Assembly: GCA_965603015.1 (NCBI GenBank)
Contig: CBFDBJ010000025.1
Coordinates: 1 to 41,306 of the forward strand
Origin: JAUWTJ01 sp965603015
GTDB taxonomy: Bacteria > Pseudomonadota > Alphaproteobacteria > M2410
Direction of reading: 5' to 3'
Length of the DNA: 41,306 nucleotides
The notes below the pieces were generated by a model. That model was not told the origin of the DNA. It did no database searches and saw nothing but the letters and a program-made list of their open reading frames with translations. Of this stretch, positions 16,109 through 23,030 are shown one piece after another. Positions within the stretch are counted from its first letter, which is position 1. Every line of letters starts with the position of its first letter. A program made the translations under genes and the position numbers.

Positions 16109-17521
16109 ATGGTCACGATGAGCGAATTTTCTGTTGGCTGGGAGGAATGGCTTGCGCTTCCCAAACTTGGCATTCCAGCCCTGAAGGCCAAGATCGATAC
16201 CGGCGCCCGCACGTCGTCGCTGCACGCTTTTTCAGTTCAGCCCTTTGGCACGGAGGCCAAGCCGCGCATTCGGTTCGGCCTCCACCCGATCCCGGATCGC
16301 CCGGATATTGAGGTCTATTGCTCGGCCCCGGTGGTTGACCGCCGCGAGGTGACATCTTCCAACGGTCAGGTCGAAATGAGATACGTCATCGCGACGCCGG
16401 TAACCATGGGAGATCGGACCTGGGATATTGAAATTACTCTTTCAAATCGCGAGTCCATGTCCTACCGCATGCTCATTGGACGTCAAGCCCTTGAAGAAGA
16501 TGTTCTGGTTCAGCCCAATGCCTCGTGTCTGCAGCCTAAATTGAGTTACGACCTTTATCGAAACCTGAAAAAAAAGGCGCCGACAAAGCGCCCTCTTCGC
16601 ATTGCAATTTTGACCAGAGAACCTGACAATTATTCCTGCCAGAGACTCGTTGCGGCGGCCGAAGCCAAGGACCACAGCGTTGAACTCATCGATACCAAAC
16701 GGTGTTATCTCAATATCAAAAGTCACGCCCCGGAAGTGCACTACGATGGCGAAGCTTTGCCGCACTATGATGCCGTCATTCCGAGAATAGGGGCTTCACT
16801 GACATTCTATGGCATGGCGGTCATTCGGCAATTTGAAGCCATGGGAACCTATTGTGTCAATGGTTCAGACGCGATCGGTGCATCACGCGACAAGCTCATG
16901 GCACACCAAATTCTGGCGCATCACAAAATTCCCATGCCAACGACGGCGTTCGCCAACTCGCCGAAAGACACAGATAGCCTGCTGGCACTGGTCGGAGGTG
17001 CCCCGATTGTCGTCAAGCTTCTACAGAGCACGCAAGGGCGCGGTGTCGTCCTTGCCGAGACAAAAAAAGCCGGTGAGGCCGTGATCAGCGCCTTTCAGGG
17101 CCTCGACGCAAACTTTCTGGCTCAGGAATTTGTCAAGGAAGCGGCTGGCCGCGATCTGCGCTGTTTCGTCATTGGCAAGCGCGTCATCGCCTCCATGATG
17201 CGCATCAATGACGATGGTGACTTTCGATCCAATCTGCATCGTGGTGGGCGCGCGGAAAGCGCCCGTATTACGCCGCGCGAGCGGGCAACGGCCATCAAAG
17301 CGGCAAAAGTACTCGGCCTCAAGGTCGCCGGTATTGACATGCTGCGTACCGAAGAAGGCGCCAAGGTTCTCGAGGTCAACTCCTCGCCGGGTCTTGAAGG
17401 TATCGAAAAGGCCAGCGGTATCGGGGTCGCCGAAGAAGTCATCGCCCATATTGAACGCAATGTTGCGCCAATGGTCGGACGCCTGACAAATGGCAGGAGC
17501 AAGAAAGTCACCGCCGAATAG
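16109..17521 (+). CDS. RimB-like aspartic protease fused to RimK-like ATP-grasp ligase
   Basis: A 470-residue two-domain protein. Residues 1-150 match the RimB / ATP-dependent zinc protease family (PF05618, retropepsin-like), with the aspartyl motif KIDTGARTSSLHAF (Asp30). Residues 165-460 are a RimK-type ATP-grasp ligase: LRIAILTREPDN, GSDAIGASRDKLMAHQIL, a glycine-rich ATP loop LLQSTQGRGVVLA, DLRCFVIGKRVIASMMR, and metal-binding LKVAGIDMLRTEEG with EVNSSPGLEGIEKASG. RimK adds glutamates to the C-terminus of ribosomal protein S6; RimB-type proteases trim such tails. The fusion thus pairs opposing activities in one chain. The start may be the ATG at 16109 or 16118. It is followed by a terminator shared with rpsI. 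Target specificity is inferred. Confidence 0.85.
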   Translation: MVTMSEFSVGWEEWLALPKLGIPALKAKIDTGARTSSLHAFSVQPFGTEAKPRIRFGLHPIPDRPDIEVYCSAPVVDRREVTSSNGQVEMRYVIATPVTMGDRTWDIEITLSNRESMSYRMLIGRQALEEDVLVQPNASCLQPKLSYDLYRNLKKKAPTKRPLRIAILTREPDNYSCQRLVAAAEAKDHSVELIDTKRCYLNIKSHAPEVHYDGEALPHYDAVIPRIGASLTFYGMAVIRQFEAMGTYCVNGSDAIGASRDKLMAHQILAHHKIPMPTTAFANSPKDTDSLLALVGGAPIVVKLLQSTQGRGVVLAETKKAGEAVISAFQGLDANFLAQEFVKEAAGRDLRCFVIGKRVIASMMRINDDGDFRSNLHRGGRAESARITPRERATAIKAAKVLGLKVAGIDMLRTEEGAKVLEVNSSPGLEGIEKASGIGVAEEVIAHIERNVAPMVGRLTNGRSKKVTAE

Positions 17522-17554
17522 TATCCCTTTGAGCTCACTCAACTGCTGGACAAA

Positions 17555-17582
17555 AAAAGGCCACCCCGCAGGATGGCCTTTT
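17555..17582. terminator. Bidirectional intrinsic terminator
   Basis: AAAAGGCCA (17555-17563) pairs with TGGCCTTTT (17574-17582) around a 10-nt loop, with a run of seven A on the left and T on the right. It lies between the converging protease-ligase gene and rpsI and can end both transcripts. Confidence 0.8.
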
Positions 17583-17605
17583 CAATTTCGTATTGTATTC
17601 GAAGC

Positions 17606-18124
17606 CTAGCGCTTGGAGAACTGGAAGCTCTTGCGCGCCTTGGCCCTACCGTACTTCTTGCGTTCAACAACCCGACTGTCGCGAGTAAGAAAGCCGCCCG
17701 CCTTGAGTGCGGGGCGAAGTTTTGGTTCAAAGTAGGTGAGCGCCTTGGAGATCCCGTGACGCACCGCGCCAGCCTGGCCGGAAAGCCCGCCGCCTGCGAC
17801 GGTACAATTGATATCGTACTGGGTCGAACGATCGACCGCTGTCAAAGGCTGCTGTAGCATCATCTGCAAAACAGGCCGCGCGAAGTATTTTGCATACTCC
17901 TTGCCATTCACAATGACCTTGCCGGTACCGGGTTTCAACCAGACACGGGCAACAGCGTCCTTCCGCTTGCCGGTCGCATAAGCCCGGCCAAATTGATCAA
18001 GCTTGGGCTCAACAGGAGCCAGAGGGGCTGCGATGGTATCGCCGCTGGTGTCAGCAGGCGCTGCTGCTGCCGCGCCTTCCATGGCGTCTTTCAAATTTTC
18101 GAGTGTTTTTGTTTCTTCGGCCAT
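17606..18124 (-). CDS. rpsI: 30S ribosomal protein S9
   Basis: Small-subunit ribosomal protein; its C-terminal tail reaches the P-site tRNA. The 172 residues have an acidic, Ala/Pro-rich N-terminal extension (1-45), common in alphaproteobacteria, before the conserved core: FGRAYATGKRKDAVARVWLK, GKVIVNGKEYAKYF, QQPLTAVD, CTVAGGGLSGQAGAVRHGIS, and the basic tail GRAKARKSFQFSKR. It lies 3 nt after rplM and is certainly cotranscribed with it. Confidence 0.96.
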   Translation of the reverse strand: MAEETKTLENLKDAMEGAAAAAPADTSGDTIAAPLAPVEPKLDQFGRAYATGKRKDAVARVWLKPGTGKVIVNGKEYAKYFARPVLQMMLQQPLTAVDRSTQYDINCTVAGGGLSGQAGAVRHGISKALTYFEPKLRPALKAGGFLTRDSRVVERKKYGRAKARKSFQFSKR

Positions 18125-18127
18125 GGA

Positions 18128-18592
18128 TCAGACCCTCTGCGAGTTTTTAGGGTTAAGGGCCGCAACATCGAGCTTTTCGGGTTGCTGCGCTTCATGTGGA
18201 TGCTCTGCGCCCACATAGACACGAAGGTTTGAAAACTGTTGGCGAGCAAGCGGCCCCTTGGGAAGCATGCGCTCAACTGCCTTCATCATCACACGTTCGG
18301 GATGCTTGCCGTCGAGGATCTTGTCGGCAGTCCGTTCCTTGATGCCGCCGGGATGTCCGGTGTGCCAATAGTACGTCTTGTTGGTCCGTTTATTACCGGT
18401 CAGCAAGACTTTCTCAGCGTTGATAACGATGACATGGTCGCCACAATCAATATATGGCGTATAATGCGGTGAATGCTTGCCTCGCAGGCGTGTCGCGATG
18501 AGCGCGGCAGTCCGGCCAAGAACAAGGCCCTCGGCGTCGATAATAATCCATTTCTTATCAACGTCGGCGGATTTGATATTATAGGTCTTCAT
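18128..18592 (-). CDS. rplM: 50S ribosomal protein L13
   Basis: Large-subunit assembly protein of 154 residues. Core motifs are KKWIIIDAEGLVLGRTAALIAT, HVIVINAEKVLLTGNK, YYWHTGHPGGIKERTA, MMKAVERMLPKGPLARQ and LRVYVGAEHPHEAQQPEKL. I chose the ATG at 18592 because AGAGGGGAC lies directly before it and the family begins MKTYNIKSADV; an open frame to 18667 overlaps the promoter. First gene of the rplM-rpsI operon, divergent from the crotonase-fold gene. Confidence 0.96.
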   Translation of the reverse strand: MKTYNIKSADVDKKWIIIDAEGLVLGRTAALIATRLRGKHSPHYTPYIDCGDHVIVINAEKVLLTGNKRTNKTYYWHTGHPGGIKERTADKILDGKHPERVMMKAVERMLPKGPLARQQFSNLRVYVGAEHPHEAQQPEKLDVAALNPKNSQRV

Positions 18593-18656
18593 GAGTCCCC
18601 TCTGTGCCGGGCCCGCTCTTTGGCGTGCCACGAAAGACTGGAGTAGCGAAGGGCGT

Positions 18657-18685
18657 GTTTTAGGCACGGGCCCGACCTAAGTCAA
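18657..18685 (-). promoter_or_regulatory. Sigma-70 promoter of rplM-rpsI
   Basis: On the minus strand TTGACT (18685-18680) and TAAAAC (18662-18657) are separated by 17 nt. The predicted start near 18650 gives a leader of about 58 nt before rplM. The neighbouring 18690-18765 is A+T rich and must also hold the promoter of the divergent gene. Confidence 0.5.
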
Positions 18686-18765
18686 GCGCATCTTTAGTAG
18701 ATAAGGCTAATAAAATCAATGACTTGTAATTATGGTATTAAAATACCCCACAAAAAGAGACCTAT

Positions 18766-19587
18766 ATGCCCGAAAGTACAAATCCGCCACCTGAATCAGA
18801 TGCTCCTTATGTCCTCCAGGAGATGTCAGGGCAGGTCCTCTGGCTCACTCTGAACCGCCCGGAGATGCGCAACCCGCTTTCACTGGCAATGATAGCCGCA
18901 CTCAAGACAGCGCTGGACGAGGCCAATGAGGCCCCTGATGTCAGCGTAATTGTCCTCGCTGCGCGCGGCCCGGTTTTCTCCGCTGGTCATGACTTGCACG
19001 AAATGGCCATGGACAGCCCATCCGAGGTGCGCGGAACCAACCAGCGTGAAATCCTGACCCGCTGCGCCGAAATGATGATGACCATCCTCCATGGCGCACG
19101 GCCTGTGATCGCCTGCGTCGAGGGCACCGCAACTGCCGGCGGCTGTCAGCTCGTCTCGACATGCGATCTGGCGATTGCTTCCGAGACAGCCAGGTTCTGT
19201 ACCCCGGGCGTCAACATCGGAGGCTTTTGTACGACCCCGCTTGTTGGCATTGGCAGAAAAATCCAGAGGAAACACGCCATGGAGTTGGCTCTCACCGGTG
19301 ATATGTTTTCAGCAGACGACGCGTTTCGTTTTGGTCTTGTCAACAAGGTGGTCTCACCGGAAAAGATTCGCAGCGAAACCGAGGCGCTGGCGCAAAAGAT
19401 CGCCGCCAAATCGAGCACCGCCATCAAACTCGGCAAGAAAGCGTTCTATCAACAAATCGATATGCCGATAGAAGAGGCCTATGCCTTCGCACTTGAAAAA
19501 ATGATTGAAGTCAGCGGCACTGCTGATGCCGCGGAAGGCACCAGGGCGTTCTTCGAAAAGCGAACGCCGCGATGGACGGACATTTAA
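18766..19587 (+). CDS. Crotonase-fold (enoyl-CoA hydratase/isomerase family) protein lacking both catalytic glutamates
   Basis: A 273-residue crotonase-superfamily protein. The oxyanion-hole segments are clear: RGPVFSAGHDLHEM (67-80) and EGTATAGGCQLVSTCDLAIA (119-138). At the two positions that hold the catalytic glutamates of enoyl-CoA hydratase this protein has Gln128 and Gly148, spaced by the expected 20 residues, so ordinary hydratase activity is unlikely. It fits the ECHDC3-like branch, whose reaction is not settled. The C-terminal region (MEVSGTADAAEGTRAFFEKR-like, about 245-268) is normal. The next gene, a CoA-binding protein, begins at or just beyond its stop, suggesting cotranscription. 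Confidence 0.85.
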   Translation: MPESTNPPPESDAPYVLQEMSGQVLWLTLNRPEMRNPLSLAMIAALKTALDEANEAPDVSVIVLAARGPVFSAGHDLHEMAMDSPSEVRGTNQREILTRCAEMMMTILHGARPVIACVEGTATAGGCQLVSTCDLAIASETARFCTPGVNIGGFCTTPLVGIGRKIQRKHAMELALTGDMFSADDAFRFGLVNKVVSPEKIRSETEALAQKIAAKSSTAIKLGKKAFYQQIDMPIEEAYAFALEKMIEVSGTADAAEGTRAFFEKRTPRWTDI

Positions 19588-20027
19588 GCCTCATGCCTCT
19601 TCAAAGTGATGCTGATCTTGCTGCGCTCCTCAGCGAAACAAAAACCATTGCCCTCAAGATTGCCAGCCCAAAGCCGCACCGCACTTCCAACAAGGTTCTC
19701 AATTTTCTCGTTGAGTCCGGCTATGACGTCTACCCGATCAATCCTGGCCATGCCGGAGAGGAAATCGCCGGCCGTACAGTCTACGCGGATCTGAACCAGG
19801 TCCCCGTTGCCATCGATCTCGTCGATATTTTTCGCCGATCAGAGGACGTTGCGCCGATTGTGAGCAAGGCGATCGAGATTGGTGCCAAAGCCATCTGGAT
19901 GCAGCTCGGGATTATCGATGACCTCGCCGCAGCCCGGGCCGAGGCCGCAGGGCTGAAAGTCGTCATGGATCGCTGTCCCGCCATTGATCTGCCAAGGTTA
20001 CAAAGGCTTGGACTTATGTATCTTTGA
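19572..20027 (+). CDS. CoA-binding domain protein (YccU type)
   Basis: A 151-residue Rossmann-fold protein of the CoA_binding_2 family, resembling the CoA-binding part of succinyl-CoA synthetase alpha. Visible are TIALKIASPKPHRTSNKVL (nucleotide-binding beta-alpha unit; the usual VGAS is replaced by LKIAS), GYDVYPINPGHAGEEIAGR, AIDLVDIFRRSEDV, AIWMQLGI and VMDRCPAIDLPRL. Function in bacteria is unknown. The ATG at 19572 overlaps the previous gene by 16 nt; the ATG at 19593 would begin MPLQSDADL just past it, and neither has a clear ribosome site. The 3' end overlaps the end of ctaA by 14 nt tail to tail. Confidence 0.85.
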   Translation: MDGHLSLMPLQSDADLAALLSETKTIALKIASPKPHRTSNKVLNFLVESGYDVYPINPGHAGEEIAGRTVYADLNQVPVAIDLVDIFRRSEDVAPIVSKAIEIGAKAIWMQLGIIDDLAAARAEAAGLKVVMDRCPAIDLPRLQRLGLMYL

Positions 20028-21075
20028 CGGTGACTTCGGCACTTTGCGAGGCCTGCAGCAGATATGCGTAATACAGCGCCAGCCCCAGAACAATGAGCGC
20101 GCCGCCTTGATGCAGCACGGCGAGCCACAATGGTACAAAATAAATCAAGGTGAAAATGCCCAACGCCACTTGCCCGAGGACCGCAAGCCCCAGCATATCC
20201 AACACCCGCCTTTGCTGTTTGGTCACGCCGGCCTTGAGGCTGAGCGCGTAAAGCACGCCTGCGAAGATCATAACCAGATAAGCCAACATGCGGTGATTGA
20301 ACTGCACCGTCATGACGTTTTCAAACGCGCTGGCAGCAAATGTACTTTCGCCGTAGAGCCCCGCTGGCACAAATGCGCCGTCCATAAGCGGCCAGGTATT
20401 GTAGCCAATTCCCGCATCAAGCCCGGCGACAAAACCGCCCAGCAATATTTGCAGAAAAACAAGGCCGGTAAAAGCCAGTGTGACGCCGGCAAGTGACCCG
20501 GTTACTGCTTTTTCCAACCGGTCTTTGGGAACAAGCAGATCAAATGCTACCCAGAGAGAGAAGATGAAGAGCACGACCGCGAAACCCAGATGGGCTGTCA
20601 AACGGTACTGGCTGACGTCGACCCGATCTACAAGGCCGCTCATAACCATATACCAGCCCAGTGCGCCCTGCGCGCCGCCCAGAAGAAAGAGCAGGATCAG
20701 GCGCGGCGCCATGGCCCGGTCTATCTTCCGTGTCAGGAGGAAATAGACAAGAGGGATCGCGAAGGCAACGCCGATAAAACGACCCAACAAGCGGTGAAAC
20801 CACTCCCAGAAGAAAATGAATTTGAACTCGCTGAGGGACATGCCGGCGTTGACCAGAATATATTCGGGGATCTGCTGGTATTTCGCAAAGGCCTCCGCCC
20901 AGGCGGCCTCGCTCAGCGGGGGCAACGCGCCCATTATGGGCTTCCACTCGGTAATTGACAGGCCGCTATCCGTCAGCCGCGTGATACCGCCCACGATCAC
21001 CATGAGAAAGATCAGCCCGGCAATCGACATAAGCCACCATCCCACCTGGGCCCGACTTTTCGCCGTATCCGTCAT
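20014..21075 (-). CDS. ctaA: Heme A synthase, COX15/CtaA family
   Basis: Oxidises heme O to heme A for aa3-type cytochrome oxidase; polytopic inner-membrane protein. The 353 residues have eight hydrophobic helices in two repeats. The four haem-linked histidines sit in WFHRLLGRF, LTAHLGFAVV, FNHRMLAYL and LHQGGALIVL. The N-terminal loop motif GGITRLTDSGLSITEWKPI is typical of the alphaproteobacterial/mitochondrial COX15 type. I chose the ATG at 21075, with AGAGG 8 nt upstream, over an in-frame start at 21126. Its presence implies an aa3 oxidase elsewhere in the genome. Confidence 0.94.
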   Translation of the reverse strand: MTDTAKSRAQVGWWLMSIAGLIFLMVIVGGITRLTDSGLSITEWKPIMGALPPLSEAAWAEAFAKYQQIPEYILVNAGMSLSEFKFIFFWEWFHRLLGRFIGVAFAIPLVYFLLTRKIDRAMAPRLILLFLLGGAQGALGWYMVMSGLVDRVDVSQYRLTAHLGFAVVLFIFSLWVAFDLLVPKDRLEKAVTGSLAGVTLAFTGLVFLQILLGGFVAGLDAGIGYNTWPLMDGAFVPAGLYGESTFAASAFENVMTVQFNHRMLAYLVMIFAGVLYALSLKAGVTKQQRRVLDMLGLAVLGQVALGIFTLIYFVPLWLAVLHQGGALIVLGLALYYAYLLQASQSAEVTVKDT

Positions 21076-21199
21076 CCGTATTACCTCTTGTTGCATTTGG
21101 TTCGCGTTTGATGCAGATAATCGCAAGAGTCTGATGCCCGCAAGGCCAATAGTCGCGGCACGGTGTCACGCAAACGCCCCCGATGGAGAGCAAAATTCA

Positions 21200-21391
21200 A
21201 TGACCGCACGTGTGAAAAAACTTCTGGGCAGCCTTGCCCTGCTGTTTGGCCTCTTCGGTTACATCATTGTGGCCCTTCTGATCGGGGCCCGCCTGCCCCA
21301 TATTATCTTCATAGAACTGCCCTACTACCTTGTCGCCGGTCTGGCCTGGGTGTTCCCGGCTCGCTCCGTTATTACCTGGATGCATCGCTAA
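21200..21391 (+). CDS. DUF2842 small membrane protein
   Basis: A 63-residue protein with two hydrophobic helices (about 9-30 and 36-55) and the aromatic run LPYYLVAGLAWVFPA. It fits the alphaproteobacterial DUF2842 family, of unknown function. The ATG at 21200 follows GGAGAG. Divergent from ctaA across about 125 bp; DUF2842 genes are often found beside cytochrome oxidase assembly genes, so a link to respiration is possible but not shown. Confidence 0.8.
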   Translation: MTARVKKLLGSLALLFGLFGYIIVALLIGARLPHIIFIELPYYLVAGLAWVFPARSVITWMHR

Positions 21392-21465
21392 CAAGATCCG
21401 GCGGCGAAAAGCCTGTTGTCCCGGCGAAGCAAAATCACTAGATTGGGCCGGATTCGATTATACCA

Positions 21466-21490
21466 TCGCCGAATGCGATAAATTCGGCGA
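21466..21490 (+). promoter_or_regulatory. Hairpin immediately upstream of the 26-residue ORF
   Basis: TCGCCGAAT (21466-21474) pairs perfectly with ATTCGGCGA (21482-21490) around a 7-nt loop. It ends next to the AAAAAGGAG ribosome site (21489-21497). It could protect or gate translation of the small ORF, or be an operator; no T-tract follows, so it is not a terminator. Confidence 0.45.
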
Positions 21491-21505
21491 AAAAGGAGTT
21501 CTTCA

Positions 21506-21586
21506 ATGACTGCAATTTACGCCATTGTCATCATGCTTGCCATTTTCGCCGGGCTCAATCTGATGAGCCAGGGCCGTATTGATTAG
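21506..21586 (+). CDS. 26-residue membrane peptide
   Basis: ATG at 21506 to TAG at 21586, with a strong ribosome site AAAGGAG 8 nt before the start. The product is a single hydrophobic helix (MTAIYAIVIMLAIFAGLNLM) followed by a polar end, SQGRID. Too short for routine gene finders. It lies 114 bp after DUF2842 on the same strand and is preceded by a 9-bp hairpin. It resembles in design the single-helix accessory peptides of respiratory complexes and transporters, but I do not recognise a family. Coding is supported by the ribosome site, the hydrophobic-then-charged pattern and isolation from other frames. Confidence 0.6.
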   Translation: MTAIYAIVIMLAIFAGLNLMSQGRID

Positions 21587-21735
21587 AGTTCTGCAGGGCT
21601 CTGCATGTCTCATCCGGTCACTGTGACCCGAAAACAACGTTAACACCCAATGTCCCGCCGCCCCATTGCCCCCACCGCGTCCATTTGTGACAATGGGGGA
21701 CAGATGCGTATTATCTGAGTAGTGGGGTGTGAGCT

Positions 21736-22350
21736 GTGTCTGAGCTCAATTTTGTATTTGCGTTAGGGTTCCTGGTCAGCGTTGTTTTTGCCTTTTATCT
21801 TGGCGAGCATCCCGAGCTGCGTGCCGATGGACGTGCCGCCACCCATCAGACAATCCAGCCACAAACGAATACTGAAGCATCCCTGATCACCGCGTCGGTT
21901 AAGCACTATGTGACCAACGACGCAGCCATCGACATCCTCAAGAGCTACGAGGGTCTCGCCCTGGAGGCCTATCCCGAGGCCGACTATTGGCTCATCGGAT
22001 ATGGTCACAAGGGCAAACAAGTGCGCCAGGGCATGACGATCACCGCACTGACCGCAGAACGATATCTCCGGCAGGATCTTCGATCACATGAAGACTATAT
22101 CCGATCAGTGGTCCATGTCCCGCTCAACGAGAACGAATTTTCAGCATTGGTTATCTTGAGTTATAATATCGGCAATGGCGCTTTTCGAAATTCAACCGTT
22201 TTGCGTCTGCTGAACGCGGGCGACCGCAAGGCTGCCGCTGATGCCTTCTTGATGTGGAACAAGATCAAACGAAATGGCAAGCTCTCTGTCAGCGCTCCGT
22301 TGGCCGGCCGCCGCAAGGCGGAAAGAGATCTCTTTCTTGGCAACAGATAA
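21736..22350 (+). CDS. Membrane-anchored GH24 (phage-type) lysozyme homologue
   Basis: A 204-residue protein: an N-terminal hydrophobic segment (5-22, FVFALGFLVSVVFAFYL), a linker to about 60, then a T4/endolysin-type GH24 domain with ILKSYEGLALEAYP (Glu72 at the catalytic Glu), LIGYGHKGKQVRQGM, LNENEFSALVILSYNIGNGAF and a basic C-terminus. In classical members the Glu is followed by Asp (+9) and Thr (+15) in the E-D-T triad; here the aligned residues are Glu81 (or Asp83) and Leu86, so activity may be altered. The anchor would place it in the periplasm like a SAR endolysin. Start is GTG at 21736. No other phage genes are nearby; it may be a domesticated cell-wall hydrolase. Confidence 0.8.
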   Translation: MSELNFVFALGFLVSVVFAFYLGEHPELRADGRAATHQTIQPQTNTEASLITASVKHYVTNDAAIDILKSYEGLALEAYPEADYWLIGYGHKGKQVRQGMTITALTAERYLRQDLRSHEDYIRSVVHVPLNENEFSALVILSYNIGNGAFRNSTVLRLLNAGDRKAAADAFLMWNKIKRNGKLSVSAPLAGRRKAERDLFLGNR

Positions 22351-22464
22351 TGTTTTCAAAGTGAGAGTGTTACTCAAATCTTAAGACATCAAGATCACCA
22401 TCGACCGCGACAAGATTTTGTTTGCTTTTGACTGCTAATGTCTCGAAAACCGGAAACAGAGACA

Positions 22465-22944
22465 ATGATGCAACTTTCAGATTTCAAATTCCTCGTGGTC
22501 GACAAGACTGCCTTTGCTTGTAAACTGGCGCAGGAAACCCTGTTTGAAATTGGCGCGCGCGACCTGACCCATGCGACAAAGATCAAAGACGCGATGGATC
22601 ATATTCAATCCGGCGGCGTGATCTTTCTTGTCTGTGAGCACTACCTTGATGGTGAAGATGGCATCGAATTGATCAAGACTATACGCAGCAACGGCGATCA
22701 AACGATCAAGCAAATGCCGGTTGTCCTTCTGACCACCATCACCGACAAGAGTTCAATTTTCTCGGCCCGAGACGCCGGGGTCGATGAAATTGTCGCCAAA
22801 CCTTTCACAGCTGGCGCCCTTCAATCCCACATCCATGCGGTCATGACCAAGCGGCGCACCTTCATCGAGGAAAGCGCCTTCTCCGGTCCCGACCGCCGCC
22901 GCCGCCTCAAGGACATCAGCGGCAAAGATCGACGTGGTGATTGA
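22465..22944 (+). CDS. CheY-like single-domain receiver with Glu at the phospho-acceptor site
   Basis: A 159-residue response-regulator receiver without output domain. Landmarks (numbered from the ATG at 22465) are Asp13 in FLVVDK, the switch Thr90/91 in VVLLTT and Lys112 in IVAKPF. Where the phosphorylated Asp should be, the segment LVCEHYLDGEDGIEL carries Glu58. Glu there often mimics the phosphorylated state, so the protein may be constitutively active or phosphorylation-independent. The tail ends GPDRRRRLKDISGKDRRG, a basic end seen in several alphaproteobacterial CheY-like proteins. The ATG at 22465 follows GGAAACAGAGA; 22438 is an alternative without a ribosome site. No kinase is nearby. 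Confidence 0.8.
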   Translation: MMQLSDFKFLVVDKTAFACKLAQETLFEIGARDLTHATKIKDAMDHIQSGGVIFLVCEHYLDGEDGIELIKTIRSNGDQTIKQMPVVLLTTITDKSSIFSARDAGVDEIVAKPFTAGALQSHIHAVMTKRRTFIEESAFSGPDRRRRLKDISGKDRRGD

Positions 22945-22964
22945 GCAATCAATCTTTAGATAAC

Positions 22965-22987
22965 TGGTCGGAGCGAGTGGATTCGAA
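22965..22987. repeat. Direct repeat of the tRNA-Pro 3' end (att-like, distal copy)
   Basis: These 23 bp are identical, in the same orientation, to 24551-24573, the 3' end of the tRNA-Pro gene including CCA, the 3' acceptor strand, the 3' T-stem and the T-loop TTCGAAT. The bases on both sides differ. Displaced tRNA 3' ends are the classic footprint of integration by a tyrosine recombinase. The segment between the repeats is about 1.6 kb. Confidence 0.8.
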
Positions 22988-23030
22988 ACCGTGTGAAATG
23001 CTTCGCAATTCGCACCACCACCGACACAGC

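Noticed and set aside
21405..21432. TTGTCCCGGCGAAGC, resembling one end of the pyrG-kdsA palindrome
   Set aside because: Only about 15 nt resemble it and the second arm is missing; chance similarity or a very decayed copy cannot be told apart.
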